This document shows positions 42,769 to 51,665 of a stretch of 64,000 nt of DNA, piece by piece. The first letter of the stretch is position 1; each line of letters starts with the position of its first letter. Where the stretch lies: contig NZ_CP036250.1 in the NCBI RefSeq assembly GCF_004300825.1, positions 2,987,001 through 3,051,000 of the forward strand. Reading direction: 5' to 3'. Under the pieces are notes generated by a model. It had not been told where the DNA came from, searched no databases, and worked only from the letters and a program-made list of their open reading frames with translations. A program made the position numbers and the translations under genes. Source of the DNA: Egicoccus halophilus (GTDB taxonomy: Bacteria; Actinomycetota; Nitriliruptoria; Nitriliruptorales; Nitriliruptoraceae).

Positions 42769-44793
42769 ATGACGACACCGAACGAGACATCCGGCACGCC
42801 GCGTACCCGCCGCGTGCGACCACTGGTGGCCGCCGTCGTCGGCCTCGCCGTCGTCGGGGTCGTCGTGGCCCTGCTCGTGTCGCCGGACCCGCCGGCGGAC
42901 GATCCCGACGAGGCCGCTCCCGACCGCGAGGCCCCACCGGACCCACAGCCCGACGACACGACCGAGGACGCCGTCTCGGTGGACGTGCCGGAGGCCCCCT
43001 GGAGCTCGGTGCACCCGTACAGCGCGGACTCGCCGTGGAACACCCCGCTCCCCGCGGACGCGCCGGTGCACCCGGACACCGACGCCTTCCTCGAGCGGAT
43101 CGAGGGACCGCTGACCAGTGACGTGAGCCAGTACACCCTGCCGGTCTACGAGGTCGACGGAGACACCCCGACGGTGCCCGTCCGGCTCCTGCACCTGTTC
43201 TCGGACGTCGATGCGCACGGCACCGGCCTCGACCGCATCCAGACCCCCACGGTCGAGGTCCCCATTCCCGACCGCGCCGCCGCCGCGCGGGGCTCCGACG
43301 CCCAGATCGTCGTGGTCAACACCGACACGGGCGAGGAGTGGGGCTTCTGGCAGCTGCAGCCGGAGGACGACGGCTTCGTCGCGACCAACGGCTACCGCTA
43401 CCACGTCGACTGGAACGCCGTCCCGCCCGACGGCTTCGGCAGCCGCGGGGCCGGCGTGCCCTACCTGACCGGACTGATCCGTCCCGACGACATCGAGCGC
43501 GGGCGCATCGAGCACGCGATCGCGTTCGCCTATCCGACGCCCAGCCCCGAGTTCGTGTTCCCGGCGACCAAGAGCGACGGGCCCGGCGAGGCCGGGGTCG
43601 ACCTGCCCGAGGGTGCGCGGCTGCGCCTGGACCCCTCCCTCGACGAGCAGGACCTGCGGGAGCTCGGACTCGAGGAGGAGGGCCTGGTCATCGCCCGGGC
43701 GCTGCAGGAGTACGGGATGATCCTGATCGACATCGCCGGCCGCCCGAAGATCTACGCCGAGTACGACGAGACCGCCGGTTGGGACGGACGGATCGACGAG
43801 GACACCATCAGCGCCCTGCCGATGGACGCCTTCGAGGTGATCGACTGGGAGGCCCACGAGCACGCCCCCCTGGCGCAGCCGACGGCCCAGGAGCCGGTCC
43901 CGCTCGGCGGTGACGTGGTGCTCGACGCGACCGGGTCGATCGCGCCGGACGGCGAGATCACCGCCTTCGAGTGGACCGACGGCACCGGCGACCCCGTCGG
44001 CGACGAGCCGATCCTGCGCCGCTCCACCGACGGCCTGACGCCGGGCGTGCACCCGTTCCTGCTGCGGGTGCGCGACGACGAGGGCCGGTGGTCGTTGCCG
44101 CGGCTGCTCCCGGTGGAGGTCGCCGAGGTCGACGGCCCGTTCGTCTCGGCCACCCACGAGGCCACCGGACTCGACACCGACCGACTCGAGCTGCCCGCGG
44201 CCAGCTTCGGCGACGACGAGCTCGCGGTGGTCGCGGTCACGGTGCGTCGCGTCAATCCCCAGGACGAGGTCGGCGTCACCCGGATCGAGGGTGACGGCCG
44301 CCGCTGGCAACGCGCCATCCGCGAGAGCGACGACGGCGGCAACCTGGGCCTGGAGATCTGGTTCGGGACGCCGGCGAACGACGGCGCGGCCGAGGACGGC
44401 ACCACGGACAACGACGGCGGACTCGAGCTGCGACTGTCCGCGGGCACCAACGTCAGTGCGCAGGCGCTCGGCGTGGCCGGCGTCGGCCCGGTCGCGGACT
44501 TCGCCACGGCGCAGACCGGGAGCGAGGCGACCGAGACGGCGGAGCTGGAACTGGACGCCCCGGCCGACGGGCTGGTCCTGGGATTCCACGCGGGCCGGAC
44601 CGAGGACTTCTCCCCCGCCGACGACCTCGAGACCAACGTGCTCAACACCGTGGCCGACGCCGAGGGCGGCTCCGTACGGACCTCGACCGTGCTGAGCACC
44701 ACCGACGACGAGCGCACGGTGCCGGTGCGCGGGACCACGCGCTCGCCGATGGAGTGGGTGCTGATCGGGCTGAGCTTCGAGGCGGCCGACTGA
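42769..44793 (+). CDS. Membrane-anchored paralogue of the tandem exported proteins
   Basis: 674 residues. A basic N-terminus and a single membrane helix (about 18-38, LVAAVVGLAVVGVVVALLV) with no obvious cleavage site suggest an anchored protein. An acidic Pro/Asp linker follows, then the same core family as 28588-30525: ADSPWNTPL, TSDVSQYTLPVYEV, GEEWGFWQL, GFGSRGAGVPYLTGL, RIEHAIAFAY, FVFPATKSDG, PEGARLRLDP and IARALQEYGM. A PKD-like domain (VVLDATGSIAPDGE) and a C-terminal sandwich ending EWVLIGLSFEAAD complete it. The core is well diverged from the tandem copies, which exposes the invariant residues. Divergent from the exopolysaccharide operon, so a role in handling that polymer is plausible. 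Confidence 0.83.
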   Translation: MTTPNETSGTPRTRRVRPLVAAVVGLAVVGVVVALLVSPDPPADDPDEAAPDREAPPDPQPDDTTEDAVSVDVPEAPWSSVHPYSADSPWNTPLPADAPVHPDTDAFLERIEGPLTSDVSQYTLPVYEVDGDTPTVPVRLLHLFSDVDAHGTGLDRIQTPTVEVPIPDRAAAARGSDAQIVVVNTDTGEEWGFWQLQPEDDGFVATNGYRYHVDWNAVPPDGFGSRGAGVPYLTGLIRPDDIERGRIEHAIAFAYPTPSPEFVFPATKSDGPGEAGVDLPEGARLRLDPSLDEQDLRELGLEEEGLVIARALQEYGMILIDIAGRPKIYAEYDETAGWDGRIDEDTISALPMDAFEVIDWEAHEHAPLAQPTAQEPVPLGGDVVLDATGSIAPDGEITAFEWTDGTGDPVGDEPILRRSTDGLTPGVHPFLLRVRDDEGRWSLPRLLPVEVAEVDGPFVSATHEATGLDTDRLELPAASFGDDELAVVAVTVRRVNPQDEVGVTRIEGDGRRWQRAIRESDDGGNLGLEIWFGTPANDGAAEDGTTDNDGGLELRLSAGTNVSAQALGVAGVGPVADFATAQTGSEATETAELELDAPADGLVLGFHAGRTEDFSPADDLETNVLNTVADAEGGSVRTSTVLSTTDDERTVPVRGTTRSPMEWVLIGLSFEAAD

Positions 44794-44797
44794 GGCC

Positions 44798-44831
44798 CCG
44801 GGGACCGGCGGCCACGGCCGCCGGTCCCCGG
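44798..44831 (+). terminator. Hairpin terminator after the exported protein gene
   Basis: A perfect 16-bp inverted repeat (CCGGGGACCGGCGGCC and its complement) separated by only AC, starting 5 bp after the stop at 44793. Confidence 0.8.
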
Positions 44832-44847
44832 CCACGTCGGCGCTACG

Positions 44848-46098
44848 GTGCGGCCGGTGACCCTCTCGACGCTGCCACCCGACCCGCCCGGACGTTGGCG
44901 GGCACTCGGGTCGCTGGCCACCGCCGAGTTCCTCGCCATGGCGACCTGGTTCTCGGCCTCGGCCGTCGTGCCCGAGCTCCAGCTGCGGTGGTCGCTGACG
45001 CCGGCCGGCGCCGCGCTGATGACCGTCGCGGTGCAGGTCGGCTTCGTGGTCGGGGCGGTGCTCAGCGCCACCCTGTCCCTGGCCGACGTCTTCCCCGCGC
45101 GTCGGGTCGTCGCGGCCGGCGCGGCCGGTGCGGCCGCGGCCAACCTCGGCCTGCTGGTGGCCTCCGGTGCCGGCACGGCCACGCTGCTGCGCTTCGCCAC
45201 CGGGCTGTGCCTGGCGGCGGTGTACCCGCCGGCGATGAAGGCGATGTCGACCTGGTTCCGTCGCGGGCGCGGGCTCGCCCTGGGCATCATGGTCGGTGCG
45301 ATCACGCTCGGCTCGGCGCTGCCCCACCTGGTGCGCGCCGTCGGTGGACTGGACTGGCGGGTGGTGATCGTCACCACCTCCGCCGCGAGCCTGCTCGGTG
45401 GCGTGCTCGCGCTGGTCGGCCGTGACGGACCCTTCCCGTTCCCCCGGGCCCGGTTCGAACCGCGTCAGGCCCTGCGGGTGCTCGCCGACCGCGACGTCCG
45501 GCTGGCGTCGTACGGCTACTTCGGGCACATGTGGGAGCTGTACGCCATGTGGGCGTGGGTGGCGGTGTACCTCGCCGCATCGTTCGAGGCCTCGGGGGCG
45601 TCACCGACCGCGGGAGCGAGGGCCGCGTCGTCGGTCGCCTTCGCCGCCATCGGTGCCGGCGCGCTCGGCTCGGTCCTGGGCGGCGTGCTCGGTGACCGCT
45701 GCGGGCGGCCGCTGGCAGCCTCGGTGTCCCTGGTCGCCTCGGGGTCGGCCGCCGTCGTCGCGGGGCTGGTCTGGGGTGGGCCGCCCGCCCTGGTGGTGGC
45801 GGTGGTCGTCTTCTGGGGCCTGTGGGTGGTGGCCGACTCGGCGCAGTTCTCGACGCTGGTGACCGAGCTGGCCGACCAGCGCTACGTCGGGACCGCCGTG
45901 ACCCTGCAGCTGGCGCTCGGCTACGTGCTCACGGTCCCCACGATCTGGTGGGTCCCGTTGCTCGTCGAGGCCGTGGGCTGGCGGTCGGCGTTCCTGGTGC
46001 TCGTGCCGGGGCCCGTGGTGGGCACGGTGGCGATGCGCACGCTCGCGCGACGGCTCGGCGACGGCCGCCTCGACGCCGCACGATCCGGTTCCCGGTGA
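44848..46098 (+). CDS. MFS transporter
   Basis: 416 residues with 12 predicted membrane helices. The N-terminal half contains TAEFLAMATWFSASAVVPEL and the A-like motif region STWFRRGRGLALGIMVGAITLGSALPHLV. The second half has GVLGDRCGRPLAASVSL, the loop 8-9 A-motif equivalent. It is similar to nitrate/nitrite- or cyanate-type MFS members in layout, but the substrate is not assignable. Start is GTG 44848 or GTG 44857; no strong ribosome binding site distinguishes them. Convergent with recQ. Confidence 0.88.
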   Translation: MRPVTLSTLPPDPPGRWRALGSLATAEFLAMATWFSASAVVPELQLRWSLTPAGAALMTVAVQVGFVVGAVLSATLSLADVFPARRVVAAGAAGAAAANLGLLVASGAGTATLLRFATGLCLAAVYPPAMKAMSTWFRRGRGLALGIMVGAITLGSALPHLVRAVGGLDWRVVIVTTSAASLLGGVLALVGRDGPFPFPRARFEPRQALRVLADRDVRLASYGYFGHMWELYAMWAWVAVYLAASFEASGASPTAGARAASSVAFAAIGAGALGSVLGGVLGDRCGRPLAASVSLVASGSAAVVAGLVWGGPPALVVAVVVFWGLWVVADSAQFSTLVTELADQRYVGTAVTLQLALGYVLTVPTIWWVPLLVEAVGWRSAFLVLVPGPVVGTVAMRTLARRLGDGRLDAARSGSR

Positions 46099-46124
46099 CC
46101 AGCCACGCGTCGTCCGAGCGACGG

Positions 46125-48275
46125 TCAGCCGGCCGTCGTGGACGACAGCACCAGGGGCAGGACCGGGCCCGCACCCTGCTCGGCGAGCAGGACCGTGGCG
46201 ACGGTGAGCGTCCAGCCCGACACGGTCACCGCGTCGACGAGCAGCACCGGCCCGTCGGGCACCGGGCCGGTGACCTCCAGCGTGTCGAGCGCATTGGCCG
46301 CCTGGTGCGCCGAGTTGGCGAAGCTCGACTGCGGCGGGGTGTCGCGCGCCTCGAGCACGTCGTGGCGCACCGGCAGTCGGCCGAGCTCCCCCAACCGGTC
46401 GGCCACCGCCCGGGTCAGCGGCCCGTGGGTCGCCGAGGGGACGGTCACGATCGTGCGCGGTCGTTGCGGCCAGTCCCAGCGGGCGAGCAGCTTCACGCAC
46501 CCGTCGACGACCTCCGCGAACGCCTCGGACGACACGGCGTCCTCGGCCCGGCCCTCGCGGGCGAGCGTGAGCAGGTCCGCCACGGCCTGCCCGTACCCGG
46601 ACGGGTCCGTGCCGGCCAACGCCCGACCGGGCGCGGCCTGCAGGTCCTTGGCCAGGTTGCCGCGACGGTCGTGTCCGAGCCGGTCGAGTCCGCTCGGCCA
46701 GCGCCGGCGCGGCAGCACCGGCAGCTCGCGACTGCGCACGTGCTCCCGGGCGGCGGCGAGCACCTGCTCGTCGAGTGCGACGTCGAGCGGACGGCCCGTG
46801 CACCGGCCGCAACGGCCGCACGGCTCGGCGGCCGGGTCGTCGAGCGCCGCGGTCAGCAGCTGCATCGAGCACTCGGTGGTGGCCGGGTCGAGGTAGCGGC
46901 GCATCACCTCGTGTTCGGCGCGGCGCCCCTCGAGCAGTCGCTCGTAGCGGGCGTCGTCGTGGGTGTAGGGGTGGCCGGTCGCGAGGTAGCCGCCGTCGAC
47001 CCGCCGCACGACCCCCTCGACGTCGAGCACCTTGAGCAGCAGCTCGAGGCGGCTGCGACGCACGTTGACGGCGGCTTCGAGCGCCGGCAGCGACCGGGGC
47101 CGGTCACGGTCGAGGGCGCCGACGATCTGGTCCACCTCGGGCTGCGTGGGGATGCCGGCGACGTCGAAGTGGTGCCACAGGCGCTCGTCGGTCGGGGTCG
47201 GCAGCACCACGATGTCGGTGGGGTGCCCACCTCGACCCGCGCGGCCGATCGCCTGGTAGTAGGCGACCGGCGACGAGGGCGCGCCGAGGTGGACGACGAA
47301 CCCGAGGTCGGGCTTGTCGTAGCCCATCGACAGCGCCGTGGTCGCCACGACCCCGGCGAGCTGGTTCGCCTTCAGCGCGTCCTCGAGCTCGGCGCGCTGC
47401 GGCGCGTCGAGCCGGGAGGTGTAGGCCGCGACGTCGTGGCCGAGCTCGCGCAGGAAGGTCGCGACCCGTTCCGCCTCCGCGACCGTGAGGGCGTAGACGA
47501 TGCCGGCCCGGCCGGCCGGGGCGTGGTCGGCCAGGTAGCCGGCGATCCAGGCCAGGCGCTGCTCGTGGCCGCGCAGGTCGACGACGTGCAGGGCGAGGGT
47601 GTCGCGGGCCAGGGCCCCGCGGAGCACGGTGACCGGGACCTGGTCGCCGTCGGGTCGGCGGGCGAGCTGGTCGGCGACGTCGGTGACGACCCGGTCGGTC
47701 GCCGTCGCCGTGCAGGCCAGGACGGGCACGTCGGTGTCCCGGGCGGCGACGAGCTGGTCCAGGACGTCGCGCAACCGGCGGTAGTCGGGACGGAAGTCGT
47801 GGCCGTGGTCCGAGATGCAGTGCGCCTCGTCGATCACCAGCAGCCCGATGCTGGCCACCAGGCGGTCGAGGATCTCCGCGCGGAAACGGGGGTGGTTGAG
47901 CCGTTCGGGCGACACCAGCAGCAGGTCGACCTGCCCGTCGGCGACCTGCTGTTCGATGGCCTTCCAGTCGTCGACGTTGGTCGAGTTGACCGTCTCCGCC
48001 GTGAGCCCCATGCGCCGGGCGGCGGCCAGCTGGTCGCGCATCAGCGCCAGCAGCGGGGACACGATCAGGGTCGGGCCGGCCCCCTCGTCACGCAGCAGCT
48101 TCGTGGCGATGAAGTACACCGCCGACTTGCCCCACCCGGTGCGCTGGACCACCAGCGCGCGGGCCCGGGCGTCCACCAGCGCCTGGATCGCGCGGCCCTG
48201 GTCCTCGCGCAGACGGGCGTCGGGTCCGGCCAGCTGGTGCAGGAGCGTCTCGGCGCGCTCACGGGTGGTCGCCAC
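46125..48275 (-). CDS. RecQ-family DNA helicase with phosphoribosyltransferase-like C-terminus
   Basis: 716 residues. The helicase core has Walker A as QRTGWGKSAVYF, DEAH box VIDEAHCISDHGHDFRPDYRRL, LACTATAT and motif VI region AYYQAIGRAGRGG. A zinc-binding cysteine cluster (ECS...CGRCGRCTG) follows at about residues 500-525. The last about 150 residues form a PRTase-like fold with VLLVDAVTVSGWT at the PRPP-loop position, as in actinobacterial RecQ fusions. GTG 48275 is used; a longer in-frame start exists but encodes Arg/Gly-rich sequence. Confidence 0.9.
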   Translation of the reverse strand: MATTRERAETLLHQLAGPDARLREDQGRAIQALVDARARALVVQRTGWGKSAVYFIATKLLRDEGAGPTLIVSPLLALMRDQLAAARRMGLTAETVNSTNVDDWKAIEQQVADGQVDLLLVSPERLNHPRFRAEILDRLVASIGLLVIDEAHCISDHGHDFRPDYRRLRDVLDQLVAARDTDVPVLACTATATDRVVTDVADQLARRPDGDQVPVTVLRGALARDTLALHVVDLRGHEQRLAWIAGYLADHAPAGRAGIVYALTVAEAERVATFLRELGHDVAAYTSRLDAPQRAELEDALKANQLAGVVATTALSMGYDKPDLGFVVHLGAPSSPVAYYQAIGRAGRGGHPTDIVVLPTPTDERLWHHFDVAGIPTQPEVDQIVGALDRDRPRSLPALEAAVNVRRSRLELLLKVLDVEGVVRRVDGGYLATGHPYTHDDARYERLLEGRRAEHEVMRRYLDPATTECSMQLLTAALDDPAAEPCGRCGRCTGRPLDVALDEQVLAAAREHVRSRELPVLPRRRWPSGLDRLGHDRRGNLAKDLQAAPGRALAGTDPSGYGQAVADLLTLAREGRAEDAVSSEAFAEVVDGCVKLLARWDWPQRPRTIVTVPSATHGPLTRAVADRLGELGRLPVRHDVLEARDTPPQSSFANSAHQAANALDTLEVTGPVPDGPVLLVDAVTVSGWTLTVATVLLAEQGAGPVLPLVLSSTTAG

Positions 48276-48607
48276 GGCATCGGCCTCGGGTCGGGTTCGT
48301 CCCCCAGCAAAGCGGATGACGGTGACCTCCGTCGGCGACCGTCCACAGGCGGCGGCTCCACCGTCCCGACCCGGACACCGATGACCCGCGGTGGCGCCAC
48401 GCCCGCCTCGCCCACCTCGCCCGCCTCGCCCATATCGGGCACCCGGTCCCTCGATCCGGCCGGAGCGGACGGTGGCCACGTCCGGACCCGCCCGGCGGAG
48501 TCGGTGACCACCCGACGGGGCCCTCGGTTCCGCACCCGCCTCCGACCACCTTGGCTGTGGGTCGGCGGGTCACCGCGTCCCGCCGACCGACCGACGAGGA
48601 GACCACG
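48276..48607. other. Divergent intergenic region with 9-bp repeats
   Basis: 332 bp between recQ and the 48608 gene. No gene seen. Four tandem 9-bp units of GCCCGCCTC type lie at 48401-48436, and GAGGAGACCACG before ATG 48608 is a ribosome binding site. The promoters of both genes must lie here but I cannot place them. Confidence 0.5.
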
Positions 48608-48853
48608 ATGGCCACCGGTGAGACCGGATTCGCCGACGTCACCTACGACCTGATCTCGGTGCAGTACCACGCGCTGAAGGCCGGGCACGACTACGGCCAG
48701 TACGTCCGCGACGCCAAGAACGCCGGACTCGACGACCTCGCGTCCTTCTTCGAGCAGGTGATGGAGGAGGACTCCGAGCGTGCCAAGCGCTGCCACGAGT
48801 TCCTCAAGGAACTGATGACGAGCGACGACGACGCCGGTCCGGCCGTCGACTGA
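48608..48853 (+). CDS. Small helical protein, function unknown
   Basis: 81 residues, acidic, no signal peptide. It reads TGFADVTYDLISVQYHALKAGHDYGQYVRDAKNAG...LASFFEQVMEEDSERAKRCHEFLKEL. The paired helices with regularly placed Glu/His (YHALKAG; EQVMEEDSERAKRCHEF) suggest a half-ferritin-like four-helix fold after dimerisation; this is inference. I recall similar short proteins in actinobacteria but know no function. ATG 48608 has a good ribosome binding site, AGGAGACC. Convergent with the NYN gene. Confidence 0.75.
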   Translation: MATGETGFADVTYDLISVQYHALKAGHDYGQYVRDAKNAGLDDLASFFEQVMEEDSERAKRCHEFLKELMTSDDDAGPAVD

Positions 48854-48928
48854 CGGTCCCCGCACCGTCGCGCACGAATCGCGCTTCCACGGTCCCGGTG
48901 TGCGTGTCGCCCCTCGACGGGCCACGCG

Positions 48929-49336
48929 TCACCGGGACCGATGCCGTCCGGGCCGGTCGAGCTCGTCCCACAGCTGGCGCGGGCCGGTCACCGTCGCGCC
49001 GAGACGGCGGACCCGGTCGGCGAGCTCCCGGTCGGCGGTCACCACCTCGAGCTCGATGTCGTCGGCCGCGGCCACCAGCGCGACGATGAGGTCGTCGGCC
49101 GCGTTCCGGCCGCCGTGCCCGGCGTAGCGGACCTCGAGCAGGCCGTGCCGGCCCTCGGGAAGGGCCTCGGAGGCGGTCCCGTCCACGACCAGCACGACCT
49201 CGACGTCGACGGCGGCGGCGGCGGCCAGCGTCCGCAAGCGGTCCGCGAGCCGTCGCACGGCCGCGGGCCGGTCCTGCCACCAGCCGTCGGGCCGGCTGCC
49301 GACCACGTTCATCGCGTCCACGAAGCGGATGCCCAT
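48929..49336 (-). CDS. NYN/PIN-like domain protein (YacP-type)
   Basis: 135 residues. The PIN-like nuclease fold has the opening IRFVDAMNVVGSRPDGWW, then VVLVVDGT, the NAADDLIVALV acidic pair and VVTADRELADRVRRLGA. The aspartates match the metal-binding positions of NYN/YacP proteins, which act on structured RNA. ATG 49336 is chosen over 49354 because the domain starts directly after it. The divergent neighbour is a dienelactone hydrolase. Confidence 0.88.
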   Translation of the reverse strand: MGIRFVDAMNVVGSRPDGWWQDRPAAVRRLADRLRTLAAAAAVDVEVVLVVDGTASEALPEGRHGLLEVRYAGHGGRNAADDLIVALVAAADDIELEVVTADRELADRVRRLGATVTGPRQLWDELDRPGRHRSR

Positions 49337-49424
49337 GCCGCCCACCCTACGCACCTATCGTGCCGTGGCGCCGAACCTCCGGCGCCGGCGACCGCCGCCG
49401 GGACGGCGAGGTGGAGAGCGAACC

Positions 49425-50195
49425 GTGGACACACCCGACACGAACGCACGCACGAGGGACGCGCACGAGGTGGACGAGCACCGCGTCGAGTACGACGCCG
49501 ACGGGACCCGCCTGGTCGGCCATGCCTACGTGCCGGCGGACGCCGCGGGTCCGCGGCCGGCGGTCCTGGTGTTCCCCGAGTGGTGGGGCGTCACCGACTT
49601 CCCGCGACGTCGGGCCCGCGAGCTCGCCGCCGAGGGGTACGTCGCACTCGCCGCGGACATGTACGGCGAGGGTGCCGTGACCGACGACGTCGAGGAGGCC
49701 GGGCGCCGCTCGGCCGACACGCGGCTGGGCGCGGTCAGCCGGGCACGTTCGCGGGCGGCGCTGCAGACGCTGCTCGCGCTGCCACAGGTCGACGCCGACC
49801 GGGTGGCGGCCATCGGGTTCTGCTTCGGTGGCGACGTCGCGCTCGAGCTCGCCCGCGACGGTGCGCAGCTGCGCGGGGTGGTCGCCTTCCACGCCAGCCT
49901 CACGACCGGGCAGCCGGCCGCCCCCGACCAGCTGCGTGCCAGCGTGCTGGTGCTCCACGGTGCCGAGGACCCGCTGACCCCGCCCCAGCAGGTCGCCGCC
50001 TTCCAGGACGAGATGCGCGCGTCCCGGGCCGACTGGCAGCTGGTCGCCTACGGCAACGCGGTGCACAGCTTCACCAACCCGGAGGCCGACACGGCCGGGA
50101 TCGACGGCGTTGCCCACGACGCGGTCGCCGCCCGGCGCGCGTGGCAGGCCCACCTCGCCTTCCTCGCCGAGGTGCTGGCCCCGCCGGCCGACTGA
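49425..50195 (+). CDS. Dienelactone hydrolase family protein
   Basis: 256 residues, alpha/beta hydrolase. The catalytic triad is Cys in IGFCFGGDVAL, Asp in LHGAEDPLTP and His in NAVHSFTNPEA, the Cys-Asp-His set of dienelactone hydrolases. PEWWGVTDFPRRRARELAAEGY is the typical opening. Substrate unknown. GTG 49425 with GTGGAGAGCGA upstream. No aromatic-degradation genes are adjacent. Confidence 0.92.
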   Translation: MDTPDTNARTRDAHEVDEHRVEYDADGTRLVGHAYVPADAAGPRPAVLVFPEWWGVTDFPRRRARELAAEGYVALAADMYGEGAVTDDVEEAGRRSADTRLGAVSRARSRAALQTLLALPQVDADRVAAIGFCFGGDVALELARDGAQLRGVVAFHASLTTGQPAAPDQLRASVLVLHGAEDPLTPPQQVAAFQDEMRASRADWQLVAYGNAVHSFTNPEADTAGIDGVAHDAVAARRAWQAHLAFLAEVLAPPAD

Positions 50196-50332
50196 ACGCC
50201 GGTGTCCGGCCCGCGCCGTCACGGGACCATCGACCCGGCGGGTGTGGTCGTCGTGCCCGTGTCGACAAGCGCGGCGACCGGCACGCTGGTCGTCGGGCGC
50301 CACCACGCGTGCGGCGCCGGGAAGGACCTCTC

Positions 50333-51139
50333 GTGAAGCTCGCAGGCAAGGTCGTCGTGGTCGTCGGTGGCGGCAACGGGATCGGACGCGAGGTCGTGTT
50401 GGAGCTGCTGCGGCGCGGTGCGCGGGTGGCCGCGGTGGACCTGCGCAAGGACGCGCTGGAGGACACGGTCGAACGGGCCGGCGCCGGTGACCGTCTCGCC
50501 ACCTTCGCGCTCGACATCAGCGACCGCGAGGCCGTCGGGTTGCTGCCGCAGCAGGTGCTCGACACGTTCAGCCAGGTCGACGGGCTGCTCAACGTCGCCG
50601 GCATCATCCAGCCGTTCGTCAGGCTCGCCGAGCTCGACGACGCCGCGATCGACCGGGTCGTCGACGTCAACCTGTACGGCACGCTGTACCTGGTCAAGGC
50701 CTTCCTGCCCCATCTGCTCGCACGTCCGGTGGCCCACATCGGCAACGTGTCGAGCATGGGCGGCTTCCTGCCCGTCCCCGGCCAGACCGTCTACGGCGCC
50801 AGCAAGGCGGCGGTGAAGCTGCTGACCGAGGGGCTCTACGCCGAGCTGATCGGGACCCCGGTGGCCGTGTCGGTCATCCTGCCCGGTGCGGTCAGGACCG
50901 AGATCACCACCAACTCGGGGGTCGAGCGGCCCGGTGCCGCGGGCGCGGAGGGCAAGGCGTCACGGCTGCCGATGACCATGGCGGACGCGGCCGCCCGGAT
51001 CATCCTCGACGGCATCGAGGAGGACCGGCTGCACATCTTCGTCGGCAAGGACTCCCGGGTGATGAACCTGCTCACCCGCCTCGCGCCGAAGCGGGCGACC
51101 CACCTGATCCAGCGTCAGATGCAGGGCCTGCTCGGCTGA
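50333..51139 (+). CDS. Short-chain dehydrogenase/reductase (SDR)
   Basis: 268 residues. Cofactor-binding loop VVVVGGGNGIGREV, the NVAG variant of NNAG (LLNVAGIIQ), catalytic Ser in GNVSSMGGF and YGASK (Y-x3-K). The C-terminus (VSVILPGAVRTEITTNSG) is complete. It probably acts on a hydrophobic alcohol or ketone; substrate not assigned. GTG 50333 with GGGAAGGA upstream. It follows the dienelactone hydrolase by 137 bp, probably a separate unit. Confidence 0.92.
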   Translation: MKLAGKVVVVVGGGNGIGREVVLELLRRGARVAAVDLRKDALEDTVERAGAGDRLATFALDISDREAVGLLPQQVLDTFSQVDGLLNVAGIIQPFVRLAELDDAAIDRVVDVNLYGTLYLVKAFLPHLLARPVAHIGNVSSMGGFLPVPGQTVYGASKAAVKLLTEGLYAELIGTPVAVSVILPGAVRTEITTNSGVERPGAAGAEGKASRLPMTMADAAARIILDGIEEDRLHIFVGKDSRVMNLLTRLAPKRATHLIQRQMQGLLG

Positions 51140-51188
51140 CGACGACGGCGTCGACGGACACCTTCCTGGAACCGCGCCCACCCGCCGG

Positions 51189-51572
51189 TCAGGCGCCGTC
51201 CGCGAGCCATTGCTCGATCCGGTGCAGCGCCACCCGGCACACCACCGTGTAGGCCGCGGCGAGGACCGGCACCTCGAACACCACCCGGCATCCCTCGGGA
51301 TGTGCCTCGACACGGTGGCCGGTGGCCGGGACGCCCGCGACCCGCCATCGCCACCGGACCCCCTCGGCGAAGTCCGTGACCCGGAAGGGCAGCGCGACCC
51401 CGGCCAGGGTGCGCACCCGTCCGGTCGTGTCCGGACCGATCCGTGGCTCGGCCACCTCGACGCCGCGGATGGTGGGGCCCCAGTCGGGCCAGGTGCGGGT
51501 GTCGGTCAGCAGTCGCCAGGCGCGCTCCGGCGCACCGGGCATCACCCGGCCGACCTCGAGGTGGCGCAGCAC
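51189..51572 (-). CDS. SRPBCC (START-like) family protein
   Basis: 127 residues. The polyketide-cyclase/START fold is indicated by APERAWRLLTDTRTWPDWGPTIRGVE at the start, FAEGVRWRWRVAGVPATGHRVE in the middle and a long C-terminal helix (AAYTVVCRVALHRIEQWL). It binds a hydrophobic ligand; role unknown. GTG start at 51572. It lies downstream of the antiporter (−) and converges with the SDR gene. Confidence 0.82.
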   Translation of the reverse strand: MLRHLEVGRVMPGAPERAWRLLTDTRTWPDWGPTIRGVEVAEPRIGPDTTGRVRTLAGVALPFRVTDFAEGVRWRWRVAGVPATGHRVEAHPEGCRVVFEVPVLAAAYTVVCRVALHRIEQWLADGA

Positions 51573-51665
51573 GGCGACTCCGTTGGACGAGGTGGCGCGA
51601 CGACCGTAGGCGACACGGACGGCCCGAACGGCCTGCTGACCGGTCGTCCGGCGGGACGACGGGAC

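Noticed and set aside
41821-45528. A 1,235-codon minus-strand frame across the exported protein gene
   Set aside because: Only 41821-42351 looks coding. The remainder is the antisense of 42769-44793 and the MFS gene, with low-complexity composition.
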